This document shows positions 39,258-51,000 of a DNA stretch of 64,000 nt, in pieces (within the stretch, counting starts at the first letter, position 1; each line of letters begins with the position of its first letter). The position numbers were made by a program, and so were the translations under genes. Source of the DNA: Nautilus pompilius (Eukaryota; Mollusca; Cephalopoda; Nautilida; Nautilidae). Below the pieces are notes generated by a model, which was not told the DNA's origin, ran no database searches, and was given only the letters and a program-made list of their open reading frames with translations. Location: the NCBI GenBank assembly GCA_018389105.1, contig JACATO010002141.1, positions 167,001 through 231,000 of the forward strand, in the 5' to 3' direction.

Positions 39258-41040
39258 CTGAAATATACAGAGATACAGATTAGGTAAAAAAACCGTTCCA
39301 CTGCAGTCATTTGATAAAACAAACAAATCATGGATTTGGCGTGCAATATTTAAATATTTCTGAATTGAAATTCTCAGTTATATACATGATAATGTACAAC
39401 GAACCTTGCAAATATGGGAGTTCTATTAGGAATTTCCATTTGTTCACAATTATTGTCATAGATAGTGCACGGTAATTTTGTGTATGTGTATGTATGTCAA
39501 TGTTTCCAATTTGTCCATCTCGCTATTGTTCTGTTCCTGGCCTGACCTGAACAGTGAAATTAAATTTCGGAGCAAGCAACAAGAGATACAGAATATTCTG
39601 ATGATCGAAATTTTTGTATCTCTTTAACTTTTTGTTTTGGAATTTAGAAAACCTGACTTATCAACTGTCAGCAATATTGAGATAGCTTTAGAAAAGAATT
39701 TCAAGTCATCGAAATATTTGTCAGAAAAAGGGAAACATCTTATTTCTGGAAAAATTTTAAGGTTCAATATCAGTGATAGAATCTTCTGATGGCATCATCA
39801 TTAATTTGTCAGACCAAGTTTCTTTAAAAATATCAGAGTTGGTTTTATTGGCTGCATAGTTTTTATTCGTATATTTATGTAGAAACGCAGATGTACTAAG
39901 CGTTTAACACCTACAAAAACCAGACATTCCAGACTACCCAAAACCATTCAAGACACGCATAGGAAATTAATATTTTGGGTAAGTTCCCAATTATAGCACA
40001 AAGGGACAATGCACATTTTAGATATCGCTTAGAAAGAATTAGGACTGTATCAGTGCATAAACTTTCTGGGTTTTGAATTTTGACTTCAAGAATACAACTG
40101 ATCTGTTCTGTTGCTCAAAGTGTGAATTTGAAGGATCACCTAGCCAATATGTGGACAACATTTTCATTCCTATTTCTAAGGTTTCAGGAATGGTTGAACC
40201 AACAGCATGTTAATTTCCACTTGACAATAAACTTCTTTTTTTCAAAACTTTCTGTCATAGGGTTGAAGTAAACATGAATATTAATCTACAGAAAAACTGT
40301 TTATTTGACCGATGATTTAGGGTCGTTGATGTCCTTTTTGTTTTTGGCCACACATTAAGAAAGTGTCCTATGAAGTATTCAAATATTTATTTATTTTTGA
40401 CAATTTTATGATCAAAAAGATTAAACTATCTAATAAATGGATTTCATTTTTCATCATAATGTATCGACTGTTTGTTAATCATTATACTATTCCAATTTAA
40501 TATCAAAGTCTTCATTCACAGGTTTTTTAAATGAATATATGTTCAGTGTTATCTGGTATTCTGACCATTGTTTTGAAGTTTTGCTCTGCAAATTTTGTAG
40601 CTCATCATCGACCTACAACCTTTGGTTCTCTTAATTTCATAAAAATGGTTTGTCCATAGAAATAGAACCAAGCACCAACAATGTAATCGTTGTGTCTGAT
40701 AAGAAGGTAACAGATAGAAAGAAGTCAGTGTCTCTGTATCTGGGTACACATTGAAATCAACAATGGATATAAAGGCAGGATGAAGAGTTTGCAGGTTCTT
40801 TTATATTCATATTAACTATGCTTAGTCATACATGTAGATGTTATCTGAGTAAAAATGTACACACGCCTACATTTACTGTGAATTAATTCCTTTTCATGAA
40901 GTTACAATGATTGATGCAAGTATATTTGATGTTAATTTTAAATGTTTTGTGAATATAGATGAATGGTATGACATATAGGTTTAAAGCTCCTGCATGAATA
41001 ACATATATGATTGGTGTGAACAGTAAAAATATACACTTAC

Positions 41041-43857
41041 GATAATAGCATCTGCCATAATAATAATGATAACCCGGTGGACACCTGTAATCAGACATAA
41101 AACGTTTGTATAACTTATTCTGAGTATAATGTATTGTATTCAATGTATAATAAAGAATACGAGAGAGTAAAAAATGTTCTCCAAAATCTGGAGTTTCTAT
41201 AGGCACAACATTAAGTACATTTATATATTAAGGATTAAGTCAGAAACCTAGAAATAATTGTCATCATAAATTTTTCCCTTTTATAGAAATATTATAAACT
41301 GTCCTATAAAGCATTATATATATATATGCTGATTAGGTTCATCTTCCCACTAGTTTGTATCATTTTGATTTTTCATTCTAAAAAGTCTACTGAGCATCAA
41401 AACATTTATGAAAGAAACTTCAAATGCTATTTGTAGAATAGTGTTCAATACAATGGATGTCCGACCAGTAACTTACAGTTAACTCGTTTCTACAAGATTG
41501 GAATATATAGTTAACTTCACTTTTTAAAGTTTAATTTAGCTTTCTGGATCTAAAGCAAGAGATTACTTAGATAATGTAATTTGTGCATGATGCATATTTG
41601 TTTGAAGTTTCCAAAGAGGACACGGCAAGTATTTTACTGAAAGTCGATATCTGCCATTCTGTTATTATTGATTTTATTATAACAAGAGGGAAATATTTAG
41701 TTAGTACTGGTGATTTGATGGTCATTAACATCCAGGTGAGGTAGTGGTAGTGAACTGAAAAATAAATGCATATGAGAATGGTAAACATTTGAAGCAGTTT
41801 ACTGTCTATTTAGCCATTCTGGCCATTTGACACATTTAATAAGCAATAAGGAGAAGAAAACATTGTAAATCTAAACCTTTTCTTCTGCTTGAAGGTTGTT
41901 GTCAGATCATTCATAGTTGTGGTTGGTGGAATAGCTGTCGTTGTTGGTGGAAGAGTTGTCATTGGTGGTGGAGTTTTCTTTATGTGCAGCTTATAATAAC
42001 CCAGGTTGGTTGCTGAGAAATCTACACCAATACATCAGATAGATAAATTCTTAAAAGATGCATGTATATACAAAATATAAAAAAACTGTGGTATTGATGC
42101 TGTGATAAGAGAAATAAAATGATATTGTTAATAAATGCTTTGAATTACTGTTGGAAATCCACTGAAAACATTAAACACCTAGGGTGTGCGGGGTATGGGT
42201 ACAACATGAACAAATTGTACAAGTCACCAAGTATAGAAAGAAGAAACAACCTAGAGTTCGTATATATTAGAAGTTGCTTAGTAAGGACAAGGCCTATATC
42301 CGTGCATAAACTGTCTGTGTGTTTCTTTTTTTAATGAAGAATACAAAGAGTCTGTTCTGGTAGTCAAATTGGGGATTTGGAGGATCACCTGCCTGACATG
42401 CTGATCACATTTGCATTGACAATGCTAAAGTTTCAGGAAAAGACTGAACCGACAGGATGTTAATATCAGCTTGACAGTAAATTTCTTTTGTGGGAATTTC
42501 CTATCATAGGGTTTTAAAGTAGAATATTACATTACACAAAGCATTGCATTTGTTTTAAGTGATGAAATAAGTATTTCTATTTGTTTGCATGTGCATTGAA
42601 CTAATCTATGGGCGTAGAAGCAGGCTGAACGTTCTGCAAGCCGCTTCTGCAGGTTTTGCACGTCCATAGAAAGATGTAGTCAAAGAACTATGTTTAGTAA
42701 TCTATGCATTATCATATTAGATGCCATCTGATTACAACTTAAAACACATAATTTCTCTTCATCAAATTACAATTATTGGTAGCAGAACGTGGATGTAGTT
42801 TTGAATTTTGTGCAGTCGATAGTGTAAAGAATTATATACAAGTAGGTTTCAAAACATTTAATTTGGGATGAGTCTGGAAATTGGAATGTACACTTACGTT
42901 GGCATTTTCCATGAATATATAGAAAACCTGGCGGACAGCTGTAATCAGACAAAAAGGGACTGTAAAAGATACTTTCTATATAATATCAAATTAGAATTAT
43001 CAAAAGAGTATAAAGAGTTTTCAACAAATTGCAATCATAACAGAAAGTAGACCAACTTAAAGATTATCTCTGCTGTAATGAAAGACTTTCAATTTTAGAA
43101 GGTTGGTGTTTTAAAAAATTTCTTAAAGTGTTTTTCATAGCTACATAAAAGCTCTAGAATTTTCTATTATTTCCAATATATAGACATCATCACTTTCCCA
43201 GTAAGGAAAACATCAAGCTGTAAACTGATGCTGCCGAGACACTGTTGTCATCCTAATGCTCTCTCCTGCTTATCAAAATGTATGATTAGTTGCTGTTAGT
43301 CAGTCTTTTGTCCTCTGTGAGATGGACAGCAATTTTATTTTATTTGTTCTGAAATGGAGACCAAGTTCCTCAGAAATTTCAACCCGGTTTGGCAGCAATT
43401 TATGGGGAGGGTAAAAGAGAGTCCACACTTAGTTGTGACTCCTCCACAGTCCCGTGATTGTTTGATAGCCAGTACTTAATCGAAATATCAAAGAATCTTC
43501 TGATGCCTGAAGTTTGGCTTGAGAGAGAAGAAAATTTGCCAGCTAGAGTTGGTGAGAATAAAGAAGCTTTATTTAGTTGTTTGGATTCTTCTACAGGTTT
43601 CTGTTTCTGGTGGGAGTCGTAGTCGCCTTTAAGGTTTTAAAATGACTCCCTAACCTTGTGAGACTTGAAACTATGAAACAATCTTCTTAAAAATAGACAA
43701 ACAGCACTAGTATTAATAACTACAGAATATATTCCTGTGTGGATTGAAATAATAATATTAATAATAGTACTTACTGAGGAAAGTTGTGTGATCGGTACCG
43801 GAAACCAGCCACAGCCAACTGGATACCAACCAGAAGCAGCCAAATGCTGAAAGTCAT
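41041..43857 (-). CDS. Gene A: small secreted protein with two CPPG modules and a Thr/Pro-rich linker
   Basis: Exons (minus): 43857-43775, 42938-42898, 42021-41877 and 41084-41041; all phases join. Exon 1 is a signal peptide (MTFSIWLLLVGIQLAVAG). Exon 2 is a 41-nt mini-exon, CPPGFLYIHGKCQ. Exon 3 encodes a linker with TTLPPTTTAIPPTTT, a likely O-glycosylation (mucin-like) stretch; its donor is weak (gtttag). Exon 4 is a 44-nt mini-exon, CPPGYHYYYGRCYY. Splicing on to the exon at 39257 gives only a few more codons before a stop, so the product would be a secreted protein of about 105 residues without a chitin-binding domain. Paralogue of gene B (48.07-53.07 kb). Function unknown; I know no named family with this CPPG module. 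It may be a decaying gene. Confidence 0.6.
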
Positions 43858-43928
43858 CGTGAAACCTTTCCTCCTCTTCAGCTGTGGATACCTTTCTGAA
43901 GTGGTGCAGGTAACATTGACTTTACCGT

Positions 43929-43936
43929 CTTTTATA
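43929..43936 (-). promoter_or_regulatory. TATA box of gene A
   Basis: Minus-strand TATAAAAG 72-79 bp upstream of the ATG. The gene B counterpart (53146-53153) lies at nearly the same distance in alignable sequence, which supports a short, TATA-driven 5' UTR. Confidence 0.65.
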
Positions 43937-44389
43937 GAGATGCAAAAATTGCTGGTGGCCATGAACTCTTCTCATAAGTACAATAATAATAAAAGCAATA
44001 TAAAACCTACAGCGTTTTTTAAATATACATAAAGTACTTAAATTTTATAGAGTTCTCTGAAGAGCATTTTATCAGTATTTTTATCTGTATGAACCCTTTA
44101 GATCAGTGCAATACCCTGAGAAATGACTTAACCAGGTGTTCTTGAAGATTTTTTTTCCTTTTCACTAATAACAAACAGCTTTAATGAAGCATATCCATAA
44201 CCCTTTACTCTTTTCTAATACTAAATTTCATAGTTTTGTATAATCCATATATTAATGATTGATATTCTCTCTGGTATTTTACTAATTTTACATTTGCTCT
44301 ATTAAATTTAATTTTATGCTTAAATGATTTAATTAATTAAATGTTTTTGAAAACGTATTGCTGACTCTTGCAATCATTTTAATGTTAAT

Positions 44390-44640
44390 TTTGACCACTT
44401 TTTGAACATAATTTACATACATTTTAAATAATACAGGAACAAAAACAGTCTTGCTTATCACTGGGTGAGATGTGTCTACACAGTCTTTCTTAATGTTGAA
44501 AGCGACTACACAGCTCTATTGTTGTACCCTTTTCTATAAGTCTTTCATGTAGAGTATGATGAAAAGCCTTATTAATGTCTAAATTAGCAACGAAAATAAC
44601 TGGTTTTCTAACAGTTATAGAAGATTACTTAGGAAAGAAA
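44390..44640 (-). mobile_element. Degenerate non-LTR reverse-transcriptase fragment, copy 1
   Basis: On the minus strand, with frameshifts, it reads LDINKAFHHTLHERLIEKG (compare the LD..KAFD.V.H..L..KL block of LINE RTs) and LFKMYVNYV (compare LF.IYVNDL). A diverged copy lies at the equivalent place beside gene B, so it predates the gene duplication. Confidence 0.55.
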
Positions 44641-44729
44641 TATGTGGAAACATCACTGCATTTTTTAGGAAAGTCTGGATGGTTGATATACTGAAAATGA
44701 TTTGCCAGTAATTCTACTCTTGATAAGTC

Positions 44730-45440
44730 AGTGATGAAATATGGGGTATAATTGTGTTCTGTTGGTAGAATTTCTCAAGAAAATCTTTCATGATTTCTAT
44801 GCAAATAAAGCTTGTGTGTTTCTGGAGAGTCAGTGATGATCCACATAAAAAGTGTTTTTTTTTTTTTTTTTGCTGTACATCACAAGAGATTCTGTGATCT
44901 TTCATATGACTATTTCTTTTCAGTAGCACTTTACAGGAAAGTCCATATAGGTGTAGGCAGCCATATGTAATTCTCTGGAGAGTGTGATAAACGATATACG
45001 GAAAATGGCTTGTTGGTAATATGTTCACGAAAGGTTGTATAAATATGGAGTATTGGTAGTACTTGTCAAGAGAGTTTGTGATAATCCATAGAATAATCAA
45101 CTGTGGGAAGCACTTCTCAGAAATGTTTGTTATGATTCATTTAAATATGGCCTAACATTAGTGTTTAATTAAAAAATCCTTCATCAACCATGAGATTGTG
45201 ACTTGACATTATCATTTCACAGAACAGTCCGTAATGATAGGTACATCAATGGCTTGCAATACTCGGGGAAGTCATTTTTATCCATATAAATATGGCCTGA
45301 CTGTAGTACCTTTATTGGTAGTTCTTCATAATGATCCATAAAAAGAAAATGGAAGTTATTATTCTTCGGATAGCCTGTGACGATGCAAATTAAAATGCAG
45401 TATCGGTGGTCGAGTCACGATGATCCATCTAACTACCTTT
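44730..45440. repeat. Degenerate tandem repeat, ~45-50 bp period
   Basis: Recurring core 'agtacttctcagagagtttg' followed by 'tgatgatccatataaatatg' in varied forms, for example near 44.83, 45.06, 45.11, 45.22, 45.26, 45.31 and 45.41 kb. Copies are strongly diverged and spacing is uneven. No coding potential is evident. Confidence 0.55.
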
Positions 45441-45777
45441 TGTTGTTACCAGAATTTCTCTTGATCCACTATATTATGACTAGGGCTGCCCATTGATCGC
45501 GTCAACTATTGTTTTTAATCGTTTGATCTTGCTTTGCTTATATAGGCCTAATCCTTGCACCAGCGGTAAACTTTCAAAGCATTAATCAAGCCGACTGGTG
45601 AAAATAAGAAGAAGGCAACAGAGTAAAGGTCAAACCAGCGATTATTAATGAAAATCATTGCTACAGGAAGAGGCAAGATTAATCGGCCATGCTTTTATAG
45701 CCTCAAACCGAAACTTTTTGCAAGAGATAAAATTTTATAAAAACATTTTAAACTCAAACATTTTAAAATTTGTTTTA

Positions 45778-46955
45778 TTAACTTTTAGAAAATAATAAAC
45801 AATATTTTAAAGCAAAGGAAAATATTTCTTGATCACTCTGGAAAATACATGGGGCTAATAAACATGGCCGAGAGCGAAGAATGCTGGCCCCTCCCGAGCG
45901 TTCTTGGCGGCTTGGCATGGAGGTGCTCAGCCTGTGGCACTGCTGAGGTGTTATGGAAGCCCAGGTTGCTTTCATAGCGGCCTTCAGCTCGTCTGAATTG
46001 TTGGGTCTGGTGTCTCTCATCTTTCTCTTGACAATACCGCATAGATTCTCTTTGGACTTGATAAAACACAGTGGACCAACACCAGCAGATGACATGGCAC
46101 CCCAAATCATCACTGACTGTGGAAACTTCACACTGGACTTCAAGCAACTTGGATGCTGTGCCTCTCCACTCTTTCTCCAGGCTGTTGGACCTTGATTTCC
46201 AAATGAAATGCAAAATTTGCTTTCATCTGAAAAGAGAACTTTGGAGCACTGAGGAACGTTCCAGTTCTTTTTCTCCTTAGCCCAGGTAAGACGCTGCTTC
46301 TGACGTTGTCTCTAGTTCAGGAGTGGCTTGACACTAGGAATGTGACACTTGTAGCCCATTTCCTGGACACGTCTGTGCATGGTGGCTCTTGATGCACCGA
46401 CTCCAGCCTCAATGCACTCCTTTTGAAGGTCCCCAAGTTCTTGAATCGGCTTTGCTTGACAATCCGCTCAAGGCTGCGGTCATCCCTCTTGCTTGTGCAC
46501 CTTTTCCTACCACACTTTTCCCTTCCAGTCAACTTTCCATGAATATTCTTTGATACAGCACTCTGCAAACAGCCAGCCCTTTCAGCAATGACCTTCTGTG
46601 GCTTACCCTCCTTGTGTAGGGTGTCACTGAGTGTCTTCTGGACAACTGTCATGTCAGCAGTCTTCCCCACAATTGTGGTTGTGTGCATTGAACCAGACAG
46701 AGATTCATGGTATTTATACTGCATAAATAGTGATTTACTCAAACTCAAAATGGAATATTCTAATATTTTGAGATACGTTTTTTCTATTTTTTAAAGATGT
46801 AGGCCGTAATTATCAAAATTAAAATTAAAAAATGCTTGAAACATTTTAGTTTACCTGTAATGAGTCTAGAATATATGCAATTTTCACTTTTTGAAATAAC
46901 TGACAAAAAATATTGAACTCTTCCTTGATATTCTAATTTTTTAGATGCACCTGTA
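45778..46955 (-). mobile_element. Tc1-like transposon with internal deletion
   Basis: The right end 'tgcacctgta' near 46955 is a typical Tc1-like terminus next to a TA. The minus strand encodes the N-terminal paired-like DNA-binding region at 46748-46317 (KTADMTVVQKTLSDTLHKEG, GKLTGREKCGRKRCTSKRDD). After frame changes come SVMIWGAMSSAGVGPLCFIK, then directly GIVKRKMRDTRPNNSDELKA and WASITPQQCH. The catalytic segment that normally lies between IKSK and the GIVKRKMRD region is missing. The left terminus was not found. It lies between genes A and B and is non-autonomous. Confidence 0.88.
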
Positions 46956-47935
46956 CATATATATATATATAAGTTTTAATATCAGTATTAAGATAATCTT
47001 TAATGATATAATATGGCTTTCTCTATAAGCATGCAGATGTATGCTCTACCTTTAGGCGTCTCTCTATATCTCAAAAGATCACGACTACATTTATGTATTA
47101 AACCCTAACAAATTTATAGGCTTAAATATCCTTCTATTTTGTTATCTTTATACAGAGACTGTGAACTGACATTTAATGCATCACATTTATACCTGCTGAT
47201 TACATTCTTCTTCCAACTTTTTTCTTTCACCCGTATTCCTGATGCTACAAGGGTTGCAGTGGTGCAAACTTTTCTTCATAGAAACTAAAAATGTCATTTA
47301 TCAAACGATCTACAAATTTATTCCATGTCCAGGAATTACCACGCAATCAAATGTTTGGTAGAGGATTGCATTCTGGCTGAACTCACAGCTTCCCCAGTCT
47401 AGCAGTAAGATATTGTAAAATTTCATCCTCTGGGAGATTCCAGTATTGGTTTTAATAATTTTACAAAAAATGCTGAAATTTTACTTTCACATGCGAATTC
47501 TATTTGTCAGGCAAACAATTTTTCACTCTTTATTGCCCTATCTTTGTTATTAGATTTAATCAATTCTCGGGTAAGATATTTAAAAGAATTCTACATGCAG
47601 GTTTATCAAGTTATTCTACTTTTAATCGGCCTCTGTGACTATTTCAGCTGAGAACAGAAATTTTGCACTTATTTTTCTCTAAAATATTATCATATTAAAT
47701 CTCCACGAAGCATTCACTCAGAACACATTTCACATTCTGCGCATGATTTTTGCCCTCTGATTTTCTTTTATTAACAATGATTGTTTTTTATAGCAAGAAG
47801 TTGCAATGATTTTTCTAGGTTCTTGCCAGATGTTCAGCCAGTACCAGTGTAGCACTGATCTTTATAATTGAGCTGATATGATGGTAGAACATGTTTAAAG
47901 TTAAAAAAACTGCTCAAGTTTGATGCAAAATGAGG

Positions 47936-47941
47936 TTTATT
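47936..47941 (-). terminator. Poly(A) signal of gene B
   Basis: Minus-strand AATAAA about 130 bp past the gene B stop, conserved with gene A at 38949-38954. Confidence 0.6.
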
Positions 47942-48069
47942 TGATAATTTTAGACATTTGACACTAAAAGATTGAAACACATAATAAGGAAGAATTTTTC
48001 AAATCATTAACAAAAGAAAAAAGATACTTCAATTAGAAATGGTCACTGTGCAAGTGGAAATTAAAGAGG

Positions 48070-51000
48070 TTAGTGGTATATGGGAGGACATGGACCTTTT
48101 TTCTTGAAAACACATGTCAGGAGATATTGATTCCATCTGGTTCCTGGTGCGCAGCTCCTTATATACACCGTTCCAAAGTTATCGCACTGTAGGTACTTGG
48201 TGCAGTCTTCAGGGTATGGACCATAATGAACCTTCAAGCAGATGAGGCATGCTTTTGGATATTTGTAGCACTGTTTATTTCCTGTTTCTGAAAGGTATAT
48301 AGACCCAAATTAGATCACCATCTGTTAACCATCTCAGAAAACATAAATCAGGGATTTTCATATTTTATGTACATATTTGCTAAGTTGAAAATTTCAAGTT
48401 TACAACTGATTATGTAAGAGGTATCTAGCTATTAATGGGCTTCTGATAGGGACTTAGATTAGTTCAGTCAATGTTAATTAAGTACACTTTTGAATTAGCC
48501 ATCCCTTCTTGACCTGTATTCTCACTCCACCTCTCCGGCTGGTGTTGCGGTCTCTACCTGACATGAAAGATGGAATGAAATTTGCAGAGAAACAACAACA
48601 TTTACATCATTTTATGAGGATTAATATTATTTTATTTATTTACAGTTTCTGAGTTCTAACTTTAAAATGTTAACACTTTCTCCCTCACCAGTATCTACAA
48701 TGGTTTAGAGATGGATTTACAAAAACTGCAGATGGATTTATTGATTGTTCAGTTTATTGGTCTATAGACAGAGCTGTATGTCTATTTCCTTTCTAAGGTG
48801 TTTGAAGTTTCTTTCTCAAACCTTCCCTCTTGCCCTTCCTATTATTTTCATCCATGCTATCTGTCCTCAGCAGGTGGTTATAGAAAGTTTCTCAAAGGAT
48901 TACAGACCAACATCATATTTGATTTTTCTGACATATCTCAACCATAATAAAATAGGCATAAAAGGTTATTAGAAGAAATTCTTACCTATGCAATTTTTGT
49001 TGGTGGAATCTAGGACATAGTGTTTAGGGCAGGTACACTCAACACCATTATATAGTTTTCTGCACCCATGAGAACAGTCGTAGCAGGACAGTGGTCCATG
49101 GTGTGGATCAGTCTTTGGCTTGATCTGCGGCTCGTCTTCTAAACCAATACACCAGATAGATTATTACATAATCGTTACATGCATGCAAACTATAAAAGTT
49201 GACCTTTTATTGCTTCATTGAGAAAGATATATATATATTTTCCATTAATGAGATGTGAATTAATGTAGTAAATACCGAAAAGTCCAGTTATGAGGAGTAA
49301 CCCATAACTGTACAGGACATTGGCACTACATAATCATTTATTTAAACTCTTCAATTATAGAAGGAAGTGAAAACCTGTCAGTGGTAATTATTAGTTGTCG
49401 ATTGCTAAAAACAAGACCTGTATTAACTCTCAAACTTTCTGGTTTTATGATTTTGTCACTCCGAATAATAGTAATCTATTCTGCTGGCCACATCGTGAAT
49501 TTGAAGGATCACCTTCCCAATAAACTGCCTACACTCCCTCCACGGTAAAGATAGTAAATTACAAATACTGGAGATGGATTTATTGGTTGTTCATTTTATT
49601 TGTCAAGATACAGCTGTACATATACTTCCTTAATATGGTGTTTGAAGTTTCTTTCTCAAACCTTCCCTGTTGCCCTACCTCTTATTATCATCCATGCTAT
49701 CTGTCCTCAGCAGGTGGTTATATGAAGTTGCTCAAAGGATTACAGACCAACATTATATTTGATCTTTCTGACAGGCCTCACCTGTAATGTTCACAGTTAT
49801 AACAAGTCATCAGAGGAAATTCTTACCTATGCAATTTTTTTTGGTGTAATCTAGGACATAGTGTTTAGGGCAGGTACACTCAACACCATTATATAGTTTT
49901 CTGCACCCATGAGAACAGTCGTAGCAGGACAGTGGTCCATGGTGTGGATCAGTCTTTGGCTTGATCTGCGGCTCGTCTTCTAAACCAATACACCAGATAG
50001 ATTATTACATAATCGTTACATGCATGCAAACTATAAAAGTTGACCTTTTATTGCTTCATTGAGAAAGATATATATATATTTTCCATTAATGAGATGTGAA
50101 TTAATGTAGTAAATACCGAAAAGTCCAGTTATGAGGAGTAACCCATAACTGTACAGGACATTGGCACTACATAATCATTTATTTAAACTCTTCAATTATA
50201 GAAGGAAGTGAAAACCTGTCAGTGGTAATTATTAGTTGTCGATTGCTAAAAACAAGACCTGTATTAACTCTCAAACTTTCTGGTTTTATGATTTTGTCAC
50301 TCCGAATAATAGTAATCTATTCTGCTGGCCACATCGTGAATTTGAAGGATCACCTTCCCAATAAACTGCCTACACTCCCTCCACGGTAAAGATAGTAAAT
50401 TACAAATACTGGAGATGGATTTATTGGTTGTTCATTTTATTTGTCAAGATACAGCTGTACATATACTTCCTTAATATGGTGTTTGAAGTTTCTTTCTCAA
50501 ACCTTCCCTGTTGCCCTACCTCTTATTATCATCCATGCTATCTGTCCTCAGCAGGTGGTTATATGAAGTTGCTCAAAGGATTACAGACCAACATTATATT
50601 TGATCTTTCTGACAGGCCTCACCTGTAATGTTCACAGTTATAACAAGTCATCAGAGGAAATTCTTACCTATGCAATTTTTTTTGGTGTAATCTAGGACAT
50701 AGTGTTTAGGGCAGGTACACTCAACACCATTATATAGTTTTCTGCACCCATGAGAACAGTCGTAGCAGGACAGTGGTCCATGGTGTGGATCAGTCTTTGG
50801 CTTGATCTGCGGCTCGTCTTCTAAACCAATACACCAGATAGATTATTACATAATCGTTACATGCATGCAAACTATAAAAGTTGACCTTTTATTGCTTCAT
50901 TGAGAAAGATATATATATTTTCCATTAATGAGATGTGAATTAATGTAGTAAATACCGAAAAGTCCAGTTATGAGGAGTAACCCATAACTGTACAGGACAT

